NCBI RefSeq assembly: GCF_000018045.1
Contig: NC_009792.1
Location: 1 to 64,000 of the forward strand
Length of the DNA stretch: 64,000 nucleotides
Reading direction: 5' to 3'
Origin: Citrobacter koseri ATCC BAA-895
Lineage (GTDB): Bacteria; Pseudomonadota; Gammaproteobacteria; Enterobacterales; Enterobacteriaceae
Both the position numbers and the translations under genes were made by a program. The stretch's first letter is position 1. Each line of letters begins with the position of its first letter. The notes under the pieces are model-generated. The model did not search any database and was not told the origin of the DNA. It saw nothing but the letters and a program-made list of their open reading frames with translations. Of the stretch, positions 41,853 through 50,974 are shown piece after piece.

Positions 41853-44267
41853 TTAGATATCGATGTTTGCCGCTTTCAGGGCGTTCTCTTCGATAAAGGC
41901 GCGACGCGGTTCAACGGCATCGCCCATCAGCGTAGTGAACAGCTGGTCGGCGGCAATCGCATCTTTCACGGTGACGCGCAGCATACGACGGCTTTCCGGG
42001 TCCATCGTGGTTTCCCACAGCTGATCCGGGTTCATCTCGCCCAGACCTTTATAGCGCTGAATCGCCAGGCCACGACGGGACTCTTTCACCAGCCACTCCA
42101 GCGCCTGCTCGAAGCTCGCAACCGGCTGACGGCGCTCACCGCGTTCAATGAACGCATCGTCTTCGATCAGACCGCGCAGCTTCTCGCCGAGCGTGCAGAT
42201 GCGACGGTATTCGCCGCCGGTAACAAACTCGTGATCCAGCGGATAGTCGGTATCCACGCCGTGGGTACGCACGCGAACAATCGGCTCGAACTGCTGCTGT
42301 TCGGCGTTCTCGCGAACGTCAAACTTCCACTGGCTGCCGTGCTGCTCTTTCTCGTTCAGCTCGGTAATCAGCGCGTTCACCCAACGGGTGACAGCCTGTT
42401 CGTTGCTAAGATCGGCTTCCGTCAGCGTCGGCTGATAAACCAGCTCTTTCAGCAGCGCTTTCGGGAAGCGACGCTCCATGCGGCCAATCATTTTCTGCGT
42501 CGCGTTGTAATCAGAAACCAATTTTTCTAACGCTTCGCCCGCCAGTGCCGGTGCGCTGGCATTGGTGTGCAGCGTTGCGCCATCCAGAGCGATGGAGATC
42601 TGGTACTGATCCATCGCTTCATCGTCTTTAATGTACTGTTCCTGCTTGCCTTTCTTCACTTTGTACAGCGGCGGCTGCGCAATGTAGACGTGACCGCGCT
42701 CGACGATTTCCGGCATCTGACGATAGAAGAAGGTCAACAGCAGCGTACGGATGTGCGAGCCATCGACGTCCGCATCGGTCATGATGATGATGCTGTGATA
42801 GCGCAGTTTATCCGGGTTGTACTCGTCACGACCGATGCCGCAGCCCAGTGCGGTGATCAGCGTCGCCACTTCCTGGGAAGAGAGCATCTTGTCGAAGCGC
42901 GCTTTCTCCACGTTGAGGATTTTACCCTTCAGCGGCAGAATCGCCTGGTTCTTGCGGTTACGACCCTGTTTAGCAGAGCCGCCCGCGGAGTCCCCTTCCA
43001 CAAGGTACAGTTCAGACAGCGCCGGGTCGCGTTCCTGACAATCCGCCAGTTTACCCGGCAGACCCGCCAGATCCAGCGCGCCTTTACGACGCGTCATTTC
43101 ACGCGCACGACGCGCGGCTTCACGCGCACGCGCCGCATCGATAATTTTGCCGACCACGATTTTAGCGTCGGACGGGTTTTCCAGCAGGTATTCGCTCAGC
43201 AGCTCGTTCATCTGCTGTTCCACCGCCGATTTCACCTCGGAAGAGACCAGTTTATCTTTGGTCTGGGAGGAGAATTTCGGGTCCGGCACCTTCACGGAAA
43301 CCACGGCAATCAGGCCTTCACGCGCATCGTCGCCGGTGGCGCTGACTTTGGCTTTCTTGCTGTAGCCTTCTTTATCCATATAGGCGTTCAGGGTACGGGT
43401 CATCGCCGCACGGAAGCCTGCAAGGTGCGTACCGCCGTCACGCTGCGGAATGTTGTTGGTAAAGCAGTAGATGTTTTCCTGGAAACCGTCGTTCCACTGC
43501 AATGCCACTTCCACGCCGATACCGTCTTTTTCGGTGGAGAAGTAGAAGATATTCGGGTGGATCGGCGTTTTGTTCTTGTTGAGGTACTCAACAAACGCTT
43601 TGATGCCGCCTTCGTAGTGGAAATGATCTTCTTTGCCGTCGCGCTTGTCTTTCAGACGAATAGAGACGCCGGAGTTCAGGAAGGACAGCTCACGCAGACG
43701 CTTAGCCAGAATTTCGTATTCAAATTCGGTGACGTTGGTGAAGGTTTCCAGGCTCGGCCAGAAACGCACCATCGTACCGGTTTTATCAGTTTCGCCAGTC
43801 ACCGCCAGCGGCGCCTGCGGTACGCCATGCTCATAGATCTGACGGTGGATTTTGTTATCGCGCTGGATAACCAGTTCCAGTTTCTGGGACAGGGCGTTAA
43901 CCACGGAAACACCCACGCCGTGCAGACCGCCGGACACTTTATAGGAGTTATCGTCAAATTTACCGCCCGCGTGCAGCACGGTCATGATCACTTCCGCAGC
44001 AGAAACGCCCTCTTCCGGGTGAATACCGGTCGGGATGCCACGCCCGTCATCCTGCACGGATACGGAGTTATCGGCATGAATGGTGACGATAATGTCTTTA
44101 CAGTGACCCGCGAGCGCTTCGTCGATAGCGTTATCTACCACCTCGAATACCATGTGGTGCAGACCGGTGCCGTCATCCGTGTCGCCGATATACATACCCG
44201 GGCGCTTACGCACCGCATCCAGCCCTTTCAGGACTTTGATACTGGAGGAGTCATAAGAATTCGACAT
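41853..44267 (-). CDS. gyrB: DNA gyrase subunit B
   Basis: An 804-residue GHKL ATPase subunit of gyrase. ATP-site blocks: EVVDNAIDEALAGH, DDGRGIPTGIH and GGLHGVGVSVVNALS. The TOPRIM part carries EGDSAGGSAKQGRNRK, PLKGKILNVEKA and TDADVDGSHI. The ATG at 44267 (MSNSYDSSSIK) gives the standard length; a TTG just before it is ignored. Last gene of the dnaA-dnaN-recF-gyrB run. The C-terminal third differs from E. coli at several places, as expected for another genus. Confidence 0.99.
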   Translation of the reverse strand: MSNSYDSSSIKVLKGLDAVRKRPGMYIGDTDDGTGLHHMVFEVVDNAIDEALAGHCKDIIVTIHADNSVSVQDDGRGIPTGIHPEEGVSAAEVIMTVLHAGGKFDDNSYKVSGGLHGVGVSVVNALSQKLELVIQRDNKIHRQIYEHGVPQAPLAVTGETDKTGTMVRFWPSLETFTNVTEFEYEILAKRLRELSFLNSGVSIRLKDKRDGKEDHFHYEGGIKAFVEYLNKNKTPIHPNIFYFSTEKDGIGVEVALQWNDGFQENIYCFTNNIPQRDGGTHLAGFRAAMTRTLNAYMDKEGYSKKAKVSATGDDAREGLIAVVSVKVPDPKFSSQTKDKLVSSEVKSAVEQQMNELLSEYLLENPSDAKIVVGKIIDAARAREAARRAREMTRRKGALDLAGLPGKLADCQERDPALSELYLVEGDSAGGSAKQGRNRKNQAILPLKGKILNVEKARFDKMLSSQEVATLITALGCGIGRDEYNPDKLRYHSIIIMTDADVDGSHIRTLLLTFFYRQMPEIVERGHVYIAQPPLYKVKKGKQEQYIKDDEAMDQYQISIALDGATLHTNASAPALAGEALEKLVSDYNATQKMIGRMERRFPKALLKELVYQPTLTEADLSNEQAVTRWVNALITELNEKEQHGSQWKFDVRENAEQQQFEPIVRVRTHGVDTDYPLDHEFVTGGEYRRICTLGEKLRGLIEDDAFIERGERRQPVASFEQALEWLVKESRRGLAIQRYKGLGEMNPDQLWETTMDPESRRMLRVTVKDAIAADQLFTTLMGDAVEPRRAFIEENALKAANIDI

Positions 44268-44295
44268 CAACGTTTCTCGCTCAATTTATCTTGGG

Positions 44296-45369
44296 TTAAT
44301 CCGTTATTTTACCCTTTTCCACGGTGAACATCTTCGAATTTTTGTCCGACATGTCCAGAACGTGTTCAGCGCTGATTGCGCTGACAAAGACCTGTGATTG
44401 CGTCGCTTTCAAGCGGCTGGCCAGCAGCCCGCGACGCGCATCATCAAGTTCAGAGGCAAAATCATCTATCAGGTAGAGACACCGCCGCCCGCTTTCACGG
44501 GTGAGGAACTCCCCTTGCGCCAGTCGTAAAGCGCACATCAGCAGTTTAAGCTGCCCACGCGATAAGGTATCTTCCACCGGCGCACCGTCAGCACGAATGC
44601 GGAAATCCGCTTTGTGCGGGCCATGCGCAGTGTAGGTCAACATGCGATCGCGTTCGAAGCTCCGCTCCAGCACCTCGGCATAATCCGTCTCTTTTTCCCA
44701 ACCGCGCTGAAAAGAGAAGGTGAGGGAGAACTCCGGTAGAAATTGCTGGCAGGTATCCGCCATATCCTGCGCAATACCAGCACTGTACTCAGCACGCCAG
44801 GTACTGATTTGTTCCGCGAGAGGAATCAACTCCTTATCCCACGGACGCAATTGTTCATAACGGCTTACCTGGCGCAGCGCCGCGTTGCGCTGCTTGAGCA
44901 ACCGCTTCAGGTTGCTCCAGGCGGTAAAAAAACCGACTTCGTTGTGAAAGCATCCCCAGTCAAGGAACGCTCTTCTGTATTTGGGGCCGCCGTTGAGTAA
45001 AGTAAACCCCTCAGGGGTAATCAACTGCATCGGCATCAGGTGCGCCAGCTCCGCCACTTTGTGACCGTCGGTGCCGTCGATGCGCACTTTGCTGTCGCCT
45101 AGCTTGTCTTTCGTCAGGCCGATGGCGGTTTCGCGCTCTTCCCCTTGCAAACGTCCGTGGAGGACAAACGACTCCTGTTCGTGACGAATGACGCGGCCAA
45201 TCTGCAAACTGCGAAACGCCCGGCCGTGGCCGAGCGTATAGATGGCCTCCAGCACGCTGGTTTTGCCGCTACCGTTTGCGCCAACCAGGAAGTTAAAGCC
45301 GGGGGATAAAGCGAGATCCGCATTTTCAATATTGCGAAAGTCGCGGATCAACAGGCGGGTGAGCGACAT
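44296..45369 (-). CDS. recF: DNA replication and repair protein RecF
   Basis: A 357-residue SMC-like ATPase that helps load RecA at gaps together with RecO and RecR. Walker A is GANGSGKTS, the signature is LSRGQLK and Walker B YLIDDFASELD. Its ATG shares a base with the dnaN stop (TAATG). Confidence 0.98.
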   Translation of the reverse strand: MSLTRLLIRDFRNIENADLALSPGFNFLVGANGSGKTSVLEAIYTLGHGRAFRSLQIGRVIRHEQESFVLHGRLQGEERETAIGLTKDKLGDSKVRIDGTDGHKVAELAHLMPMQLITPEGFTLLNGGPKYRRAFLDWGCFHNEVGFFTAWSNLKRLLKQRNAALRQVSRYEQLRPWDKELIPLAEQISTWRAEYSAGIAQDMADTCQQFLPEFSLTFSFQRGWEKETDYAEVLERSFERDRMLTYTAHGPHKADFRIRADGAPVEDTLSRGQLKLLMCALRLAQGEFLTRESGRRCLYLIDDFASELDDARRGLLASRLKATQSQVFVSAISAEHVLDMSDKNSKMFTVEKGKITD

Positions 45370-46469
45370 TACAGTCTCATTGGCATCACAACATACGCAG
45401 CACTTTGAGACGCCGCATCTTCAATCTGTACGCTGGAAACGGAGTCTGTCAGCAGAATACGCACGGTTTCACATTTCAGCGCGTTCAGCACATCGAGCAC
45501 GTAGCTGACGTTAAAACCGATCTCCATCTCAGTACCGCCGTAGGTGACGTCCAGAATTTCTTCCGCTTCTTCCTGTTCCGGGTTGTTGGCGGTGATTTTG
45601 AGTTGGTTTTCGCTCACATACAGGCGTACGCCACGGAATTTCTCGTTGGAGAGAATCGCCGCGCGGGCAAACGCCTGCTTGAGAATATCGCAACCCGCTT
45701 CCAGCGTTTTGTCCGGGTTCTTCGGCAATACGCGGCGATAATCCGGGAAACGACCATCAACCAGCTTGGACGTAAAGATAAAATCACCGACGTGGGCACG
45801 GATGTTGTTACTGCCGATCTGTACGCGCAGCGGGGTTTCGCCGCCGTCGAGCATACGCATCAGCTCAATCACGCCTTTACGCGGCACAATCACCGAATGG
45901 TTAGGCAGAGATTGCCCGACCGGCATAGAGCAGACCGCCAGACGGTGACCGTCGGTCGCGACGGTACGCAACTCTTCACCTTCAGTCTCAAACAGCATGC
46001 CGTTTAAGTAGTAACGAACGTCCTGATGCGCCATTGAGAACTGGGTGGCTTCAATCAGGCGCTTCATCGTTGCCTGCGGCAGGGTGAATTCGACTTCGCT
46101 CTGCCAGTCATCCAGATTAGGGAAATCGGCGGCAGGCAGCGTGGAAAGCGAGAAACGGCTACGCCCGGAGCGCACCAGCATCCGATCGCCTTCCAGCTGG
46201 ACGGCAATTTCAGCCCCTTCCGGCAAGCCACGGCAGATATCAAAGAATTTCCGCGCCGGGACGGTAGTTGCGCCTGGTTCATGAGGTTGAATCAACGCAA
46301 CGCGCGCCACCATTTCCATTTCAAGATCGGTGCCCGTCAGCGACAGCGTACCGTCAGCCACCTGCAACAGCAGGTTACCGAGAATGGGCAGCGTAGGACG
46401 ACCGCCCAGCGGGCCACTGACCTGCTGAAGCGGTTTTAATAAATGTTCACGTTCAACGGTAAATTTCAT
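45369..46469 (-). CDS. dnaN: DNA polymerase III beta sliding clamp
   Basis: A 366-residue three-domain clamp that holds replicative and repair polymerases on DNA. N-terminus MKFTVEREHLLKPLQQVSG and C-terminus ending in VVMPMRL, the latter forming part of the binding pocket for client peptides. It lies 4 bases after dnaA and is coupled to recF. Confidence 0.99.
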   Translation of the reverse strand: MKFTVEREHLLKPLQQVSGPLGGRPTLPILGNLLLQVADGTLSLTGTDLEMEMVARVALIQPHEPGATTVPARKFFDICRGLPEGAEIAVQLEGDRMLVRSGRSRFSLSTLPAADFPNLDDWQSEVEFTLPQATMKRLIEATQFSMAHQDVRYYLNGMLFETEGEELRTVATDGHRLAVCSMPVGQSLPNHSVIVPRKGVIELMRMLDGGETPLRVQIGSNNIRAHVGDFIFTSKLVDGRFPDYRRVLPKNPDKTLEAGCDILKQAFARAAILSNEKFRGVRLYVSENQLKITANNPEQEEAEEILDVTYGGTEMEIGFNVSYVLDVLNALKCETVRILLTDSVSSVQIEDAASQSAAYVVMPMRL

Positions 46470-46473
46470 AGCG

Positions 46474-47877
46474 TCACGAAGATAATGTTCTGATTAAGTT
46501 TGAGAAATCTTCTTTAATATCATGGCTTTCTTCACGCAACTGCTCAATCTTACGGCAGGCATGAAGTACGGTAGTGTGGTCACGTCCACCAAACGCGTCG
46601 CCAATTTCCGGCAGACTGTGGTTGGTGAGCTCCTTTGCCAGCGCCATAGCCATCTGACGCGGGCGCGCTACCGAGCGAGATCGACGCTTGGAAAGCAGAT
46701 CCGCGATTTTAATTTTGTAATACTCCGCCACCGTCTTCTGGATATTGTCGATGGTGACCAGTTTTTCCTGCAACGCCAGCAGATCGCGCAGCGCTTCACG
46801 CACAAAGTCGATAGTGATAGCGCGTCCGGTAAAGTTAGCGTTAGCGATCACGCGGTTCAGCGCCCCTTCCAGCTCACGCACGTTAGAGCGTAGTCGCTTG
46901 GCAATAAAGAACGCCACCTCGCCAGGCAAACGAATATCATTTTCGTCCGCTTTTTTCATCAGGATCGCCACGCGGGTTTCCAGCTCAGGCGGTTCGATCG
47001 CCACCGTCAACCCCCAACCGAAGCGGGATTTCAGACGATCTTCGACGCCATTGATCTCTTTTGGATAACGATCCGACGTCAAAATGATCTGCTGATTACC
47101 TTCTAACAGGGCGTTAAAGGTGTGGAAAAACTCTTCCTGGGATCGTTCTTTATTGGCGAAGAATTGAATGTCATCGATAAGCAGTGCGTCAACGGAACGG
47201 TAGTAGCGTTTAAACTCTTCGATCGCGTTGTTTTGCAAGGCTTTAACCATGTCCTGCACAAAGCGCTCGGAGTGCATATACACCACTTTCGCATTCGGTT
47301 TGCGCGCCATAATACCGTTGCCCACCGCATGCAACAGGTGAGTTTTACCCAGACCGGTGCCGCCGTAGAGGAACAAGGGATTGTAGGCGCCGCCGGGGTT
47401 GTCCGCCACCTGACGCGCCGCCGCGCGCGCCAGTTGGTTGGATTTACCTTCGACGAAGTTATCAAACGTGTGTTTCACGTTGACGTTAGAGCGGTAGGTC
47501 GGTTCTGCCGGAGCCGGCACGTTATCCCAGCCCGGGCGCGCCGCGGCTGGCACCGCACGCTGTGGCTGCGCCTGAGCGACCTGCGCAGGTGCAACAACAT
47601 TGTTGACCGGCGTTTTGAGCGTTTGAGTGACGGGTTTCGTCCCGACCTCAAAACGCAGTTGTGGGGCATCCGCTCCGCAGAAATTATTCAGCAGTCCATT
47701 GATATTATTGAGGTACTTGTCTCTTACCCAATCGAGCACAAAACGGTTTGGCGCATACAAAGCCAGCGTGTTATCGCTCAGTTCCGCCTGCAACGGGCGT
47801 ATCCACATACTGAATTCTGTGGCTGGTAACTCATCCTGCAATCGGGCAAGACACTGCTGCCAAAGCGAAAGTGACAC
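46474..47877 (-). CDS. dnaA: Chromosomal replication initiator DnaA
   Basis: A 467-residue AAA+ initiator that binds DnaA boxes and opens oriC. Walker A is GGTGLGKTHL, Walker B LLIDDIQFF, and the DNA-binding domain IV contains GGRDHTTVLHACRKI. The GTG at 47877 (SLSLWQQCLARLQ follows) gives the E. coli length; an upstream in-frame ATG would add about 29 unrelated residues. First gene of the dnaA-dnaN-recF-gyrB run, with a DnaA box and a dense set of GATC sites upstream. Confidence 0.98.
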   Translation of the reverse strand: MSLSLWQQCLARLQDELPATEFSMWIRPLQAELSDNTLALYAPNRFVLDWVRDKYLNNINGLLNNFCGADAPQLRFEVGTKPVTQTLKTPVNNVVAPAQVAQAQPQRAVPAAARPGWDNVPAPAEPTYRSNVNVKHTFDNFVEGKSNQLARAAARQVADNPGGAYNPLFLYGGTGLGKTHLLHAVGNGIMARKPNAKVVYMHSERFVQDMVKALQNNAIEEFKRYYRSVDALLIDDIQFFANKERSQEEFFHTFNALLEGNQQIILTSDRYPKEINGVEDRLKSRFGWGLTVAIEPPELETRVAILMKKADENDIRLPGEVAFFIAKRLRSNVRELEGALNRVIANANFTGRAITIDFVREALRDLLALQEKLVTIDNIQKTVAEYYKIKIADLLSKRRSRSVARPRQMAMALAKELTNHSLPEIGDAFGGRDHTTVLHACRKIEQLREESHDIKEDFSNLIRTLSS

Positions 47878-48230
47878 GGCGGACTCCACTCGAACAAAAG
47901 TCGATAAATGACAAAGGCTGAAACATTCATGATTGTTGACGCACGTCGAAAAGACCCTGTGCATAAAAGGGTGACGTGCGAATTGCTATCTGCAATTTTA
48001 CCCGATCAGGATCCGTTGAAACGATCAGGACCGCGGATCATAGCCTAAACTGAGCAAGAGATCTTCTGTTTCTCACAGATTCTTCCCGATTTATCCACAG
48101 GATGATCCAGAACCGGGTAAGTGTAAACGATCCAGGCTAAGTGCTGCACGATTTCGCGCGCATATTGAAAAAATTAATGAGTAAAGACGCTATACTGCAT
48201 AAACGATCTAATAAAGATCCCGTGCGATCC
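47878..48230 (-). promoter_or_regulatory. dnaA promoter region rich in Dam sites
   Basis: This non-coding region upstream of dnaA holds a perfect DnaA box and ten GATC sites between 48004 and 48229. Such a layout lets DnaA repress its own gene and SeqA sequester the promoter after replication. Individual -10/-35 elements for dnaA were not assigned with confidence. Confidence 0.75.
48091..48099 (+). promoter_or_regulatory. Consensus DnaA box
   Basis: TTATCCACA, a perfect high-affinity DnaA box, about 215 bases upstream of the dnaA start; expected autoregulatory site. Confidence 0.9.
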
Positions 48231-48258
48231 TTGCGCTTTGCCCGGCAGTCCGTATAAT
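48231..48258 (+). promoter_or_regulatory. rpmH-rnpA promoter (upstream)
   Basis: TTGCGC, 16-base spacer, TATAAT, then a C-rich stretch (CCTCCACCC) that resembles a growth-rate-controlled discriminator region. About 228 bases before rpmH. Confidence 0.7.
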
Positions 48259-48355
48259 CCTCCACCCGTTGTACAATGCCCATCGTACGGCGTTAGCGCT
48301 GCTTGTTTTTCGCGCGAAAAGGTGCGGAAAAACGCAGGGTTTTAAGGAAAGAGAA

Positions 48356-48384
48356 TTGACTCTGGAGTGTACAATTATTACAAT
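48356..48384 (+). promoter_or_regulatory. rpmH-rnpA promoter (proximal)
   Basis: TTGACT, 17-base spacer, TACAAT: a near-consensus sigma-70 promoter about 100 bases upstream of rpmH. Confidence 0.8.
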
Positions 48385-48473
48385 CCGGCCTCTTTAATCA
48401 CCCACGCTGAGGCGTAAGTCGTTCGATAATCGTTCGGGTATACGCAAAAGTCAGTGAATTTATTCAAGTTTAG

Positions 48474-48626
<153 letters not shown>

Positions 48627-48643
48627 TAAAAGCTAACCCCTGA

Positions 48644-49003
48644 GTGGTTAAGCTCGCATTTCCCAGGGAGTTACGTTTGTTAACTCCCAGTCATTTCACA
48701 TTTGTCTTCCAGCAGCCACAACGGGCTGGCACGCCGCAAATCACCATTCTCGGCCGCCTGAATTCGCTGGGGCATCCCCGCATCGGTCTAACCGTCGCCA
48801 AGAAAAACGTTCGACGCGCGCATGAACGCAATCGGATTAAACGTCTGACGCGTGAAAGCTTCCGTCTGCGTCAACATGAACTCCCTGCAATGGATTTCGT
48901 GGTGGTGGCGAAAAAAGGGGTTGCCGACCTCGATAACCGTGCTCTCTCGGAAGCGTTGGAAAAATTATGGCGCCGCCACTGTCGCCTGGCTCGCGGGTCC
49001 TGA
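48644..49003 (+). CDS. rnpA: Ribonuclease P protein component
   Basis: A 119-residue basic protein that assists the RNase P RNA in tRNA 5' maturation. The RNR-type signature is [19 protein letters not shown]. It starts at GTG, as in E. coli, and its 3' end overlaps yidD by 37 bases. Confidence 0.98.
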
Positions 49004-49224
49004 TAGCCCTTATACGGGTCTATCAACGCCTGATCAGTCCGCTGCTTGGGCCGCATTGCCGTTTCACGCCAACCTGCTCAAGCTACGGAATTGAGGCATT
49101 GCGCAGGTTTGGAGTGATAAAAGGCAGTTGGTTGACGGTGAAACGCGTATTAAAATGCCACCCTTTACACCCTGGTGGTGACGATCCCGTCCCGCCCGGA
49201 CCATTTGATACCAGAGAACACTAA
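48967..49224 (+). CDS. yidD: Membrane protein insertion efficiency factor
   Basis: An 85-residue YidD-family protein with an amphipathic N-terminal helix ([18 protein letters not shown]) and the conserved [15 protein letters not shown] and [14 protein letters not shown]. It supports YidC-dependent insertion. It overlaps rnpA and ends two bases before yidC. Confidence 0.97.
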
Positions 49225-49226
49225 CG

Positions 49227-50873
49227 ATGGATTCGCAACGCAATCTTTTAGTCATCGCTTTGCTGTTCGTGTCTTTCATGATCTGGCAAGCCTGGGAGCA
49301 GGATAAAAATCCGCAGCCTCAGACCCAACAGACCACGCAGACAACGACCACCGCAGCGGGTAGCGCCGCCGACCAGGGCGTACCGGCCAGTGGCCAGGGG
49401 AAACTGATTACGGTTAAGACCGACGTGCTTGATCTGACCATCAACACCCGTGGCGGTGATGTTGAGCAGGCCTTGCTGCCAACTTACCCGAAAGAGCTGG
49501 GTTCTAAAGAACCGTTCCAGTTGCTGGAAACGACTCCGCAGTTTATCTACCAGGCGCAAAGCGGCCTGACCGGTCGTGATGGCCCGGATAACCCGGCTAA
49601 CGGCCCGCGTCCGCTGTACAGCGTCGATAACGACACGTTTGTCCTCGCGGATGGCCAGAACGAACTGCATGTTCCGATGACCTGGACTGACGCCGCTGGC
49701 AACACCTTCACCAAAACGTTTGTCCTCAAACGCGGTGAATATGCGGTCAACGTCAACTACAGCGTGCAGAACGCCGGTGAGAAACCGCTGGAGATCTCCA
49801 CCTTTGGTCAGTTGAAGCAATCCATCAATCTGCCGTCTCATCGCGACACCGGTAGCAGCAACTTTGCACTGCATACCTTCCGTGGCGCGGCGTACTCTAC
49901 GCCGGATGAGAAGTACGAAAAATACAAATTCGACACCATTGCCGATAACGAAAACCTGAACGTCAGCTCCAACGGCGGTTGGGTCGCCATGTTGCAGCAG
50001 TACTTCGCAACGGCATGGATTCCGCGTAACGACGGCACCAATAACTTCTATACCGCTAATCTGGGTAACGGCATTGCCGCTATCGGCTATAAATCTCAGC
50101 CGGTTCTGGTACAGCCGGGTCAGACTGGCGCAATGACCAGCACCCTGTGGGTTGGCCCGGAAATTCAGGATAAAATGGCGGCCGTTGCACCGCACCTGGA
50201 TCTGACCGTTGATTACGGTTGGCTGTGGTTCATCTCTCAGCCGCTGTTCAAACTGCTGAAATGGATTCATAGCTTCCTGGGTAACTGGGGCTTCTCCATC
50301 ATCGTTATCACCTTTATCGTTCGTGGCATCATGTACCCGCTGACGAAAGCGCAGTACACCTCCATGGCGAAGATGCGTATGCTACAGCCGAAGATTCAGG
50401 CTATGCGCGAGCGTCTGGGCGATGACAAACAGCGTCAGAGCCAGGAAATGATGGCCCTGTACAAAGCTGAGAAGGTTAACCCGCTGGGCGGCTGCTTCCC
50501 GCTGATCATCCAGATGCCTATCTTCCTGGCGTTGTACTACATGCTGATGGGCTCCATTGAACTGCGTCATGCGCCGTTCGCACTGTGGATCCATGACTTG
50601 TCCGCACAGGACCCGTACTACATCCTGCCGATCCTGATGGGTGTGACGATGTTCTTCATCCAGAAGATGTCTCCGACCACCGTGACCGACCCGATGCAGC
50701 AGAAGATCATGACCTTTATGCCGGTCATCTTCACGGTATTCTTCCTGTGGTTCCCGTCAGGTCTGGTGCTGTACTATATCGTCAGCAACCTGGTAACCAT
50801 CATCCAGCAGCAGCTGATTTACCGTGGTCTGGAGAAACGTGGCCTGCATAGCCGCGAGAAGAAAAGCTCCTGA
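49227..50873 (+). CDS. yidC: Membrane protein insertase YidC
   Basis: A 548-residue insertase: N-terminal signal-anchor (LLVIALLFVSFMIWQAW), a large periplasmic beta domain, then five helices with NWGFSIIVITFIVRGIMYPLTKAQYTSMAK in outline (key Arg in FIVRGIMYPL lies in the hydrophilic groove) and GCFPLIIQMPIFLALYYML in part. Works alone or with SecYEG. Same length as E. coli YidC. Confidence 0.99.
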   Translation: MDSQRNLLVIALLFVSFMIWQAWEQDKNPQPQTQQTTQTTTTAAGSAADQGVPASGQGKLITVKTDVLDLTINTRGGDVEQALLPTYPKELGSKEPFQLLETTPQFIYQAQSGLTGRDGPDNPANGPRPLYSVDNDTFVLADGQNELHVPMTWTDAAGNTFTKTFVLKRGEYAVNVNYSVQNAGEKPLEISTFGQLKQSINLPSHRDTGSSNFALHTFRGAAYSTPDEKYEKYKFDTIADNENLNVSSNGGWVAMLQQYFATAWIPRNDGTNNFYTANLGNGIAAIGYKSQPVLVQPGQTGAMTSTLWVGPEIQDKMAAVAPHLDLTVDYGWLWFISQPLFKLLKWIHSFLGNWGFSIIVITFIVRGIMYPLTKAQYTSMAKMRMLQPKIQAMRERLGDDKQRQSQEMMALYKAEKVNPLGGCFPLIIQMPIFLALYYMLMGSIELRHAPFALWIHDLSAQDPYYILPILMGVTMFFIQKMSPTTVTDPMQQKIMTFMPVIFTVFFLWFPSGLVLYYIVSNLVTIIQQQLIYRGLEKRGLHSREKKSS

Positions 50874-50883
50874 TTCCATGTAA

Positions 50884-50911
50884 GCCGGGTAAGCATAGCG
50901 CCACCCGGCAA
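50884..50911. repeat. REP element after yidC
   Basis: GCCGGGTAAGCATAGCG-CCACCCGGC, a short REP-like palindrome between the yidC stop and the terminator. Confidence 0.75.
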
Positions 50912-50929
50912 TCAGAACAGCGATGACAG

Positions 50930-50954
50930 GGCGGTCAATTGACCGCCTTTTTTA
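50930..50954 (+). terminator. Terminator between yidC and mnmE
   Basis: GGCGGTCA-AT-TGACCGCC followed by TTTTTT; it ends 20 bases before the mnmE start codon. Confidence 0.88.
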
Positions 50955-50974
50955 TTAGCAAAAAAGAGAAGATC

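Noticed and set aside
42567..44327. 586-codon + strand frame opposite gyrB
   Set aside because: Antisense shadow of gyrB with biased His/Arg/Phe content and no family similarity.
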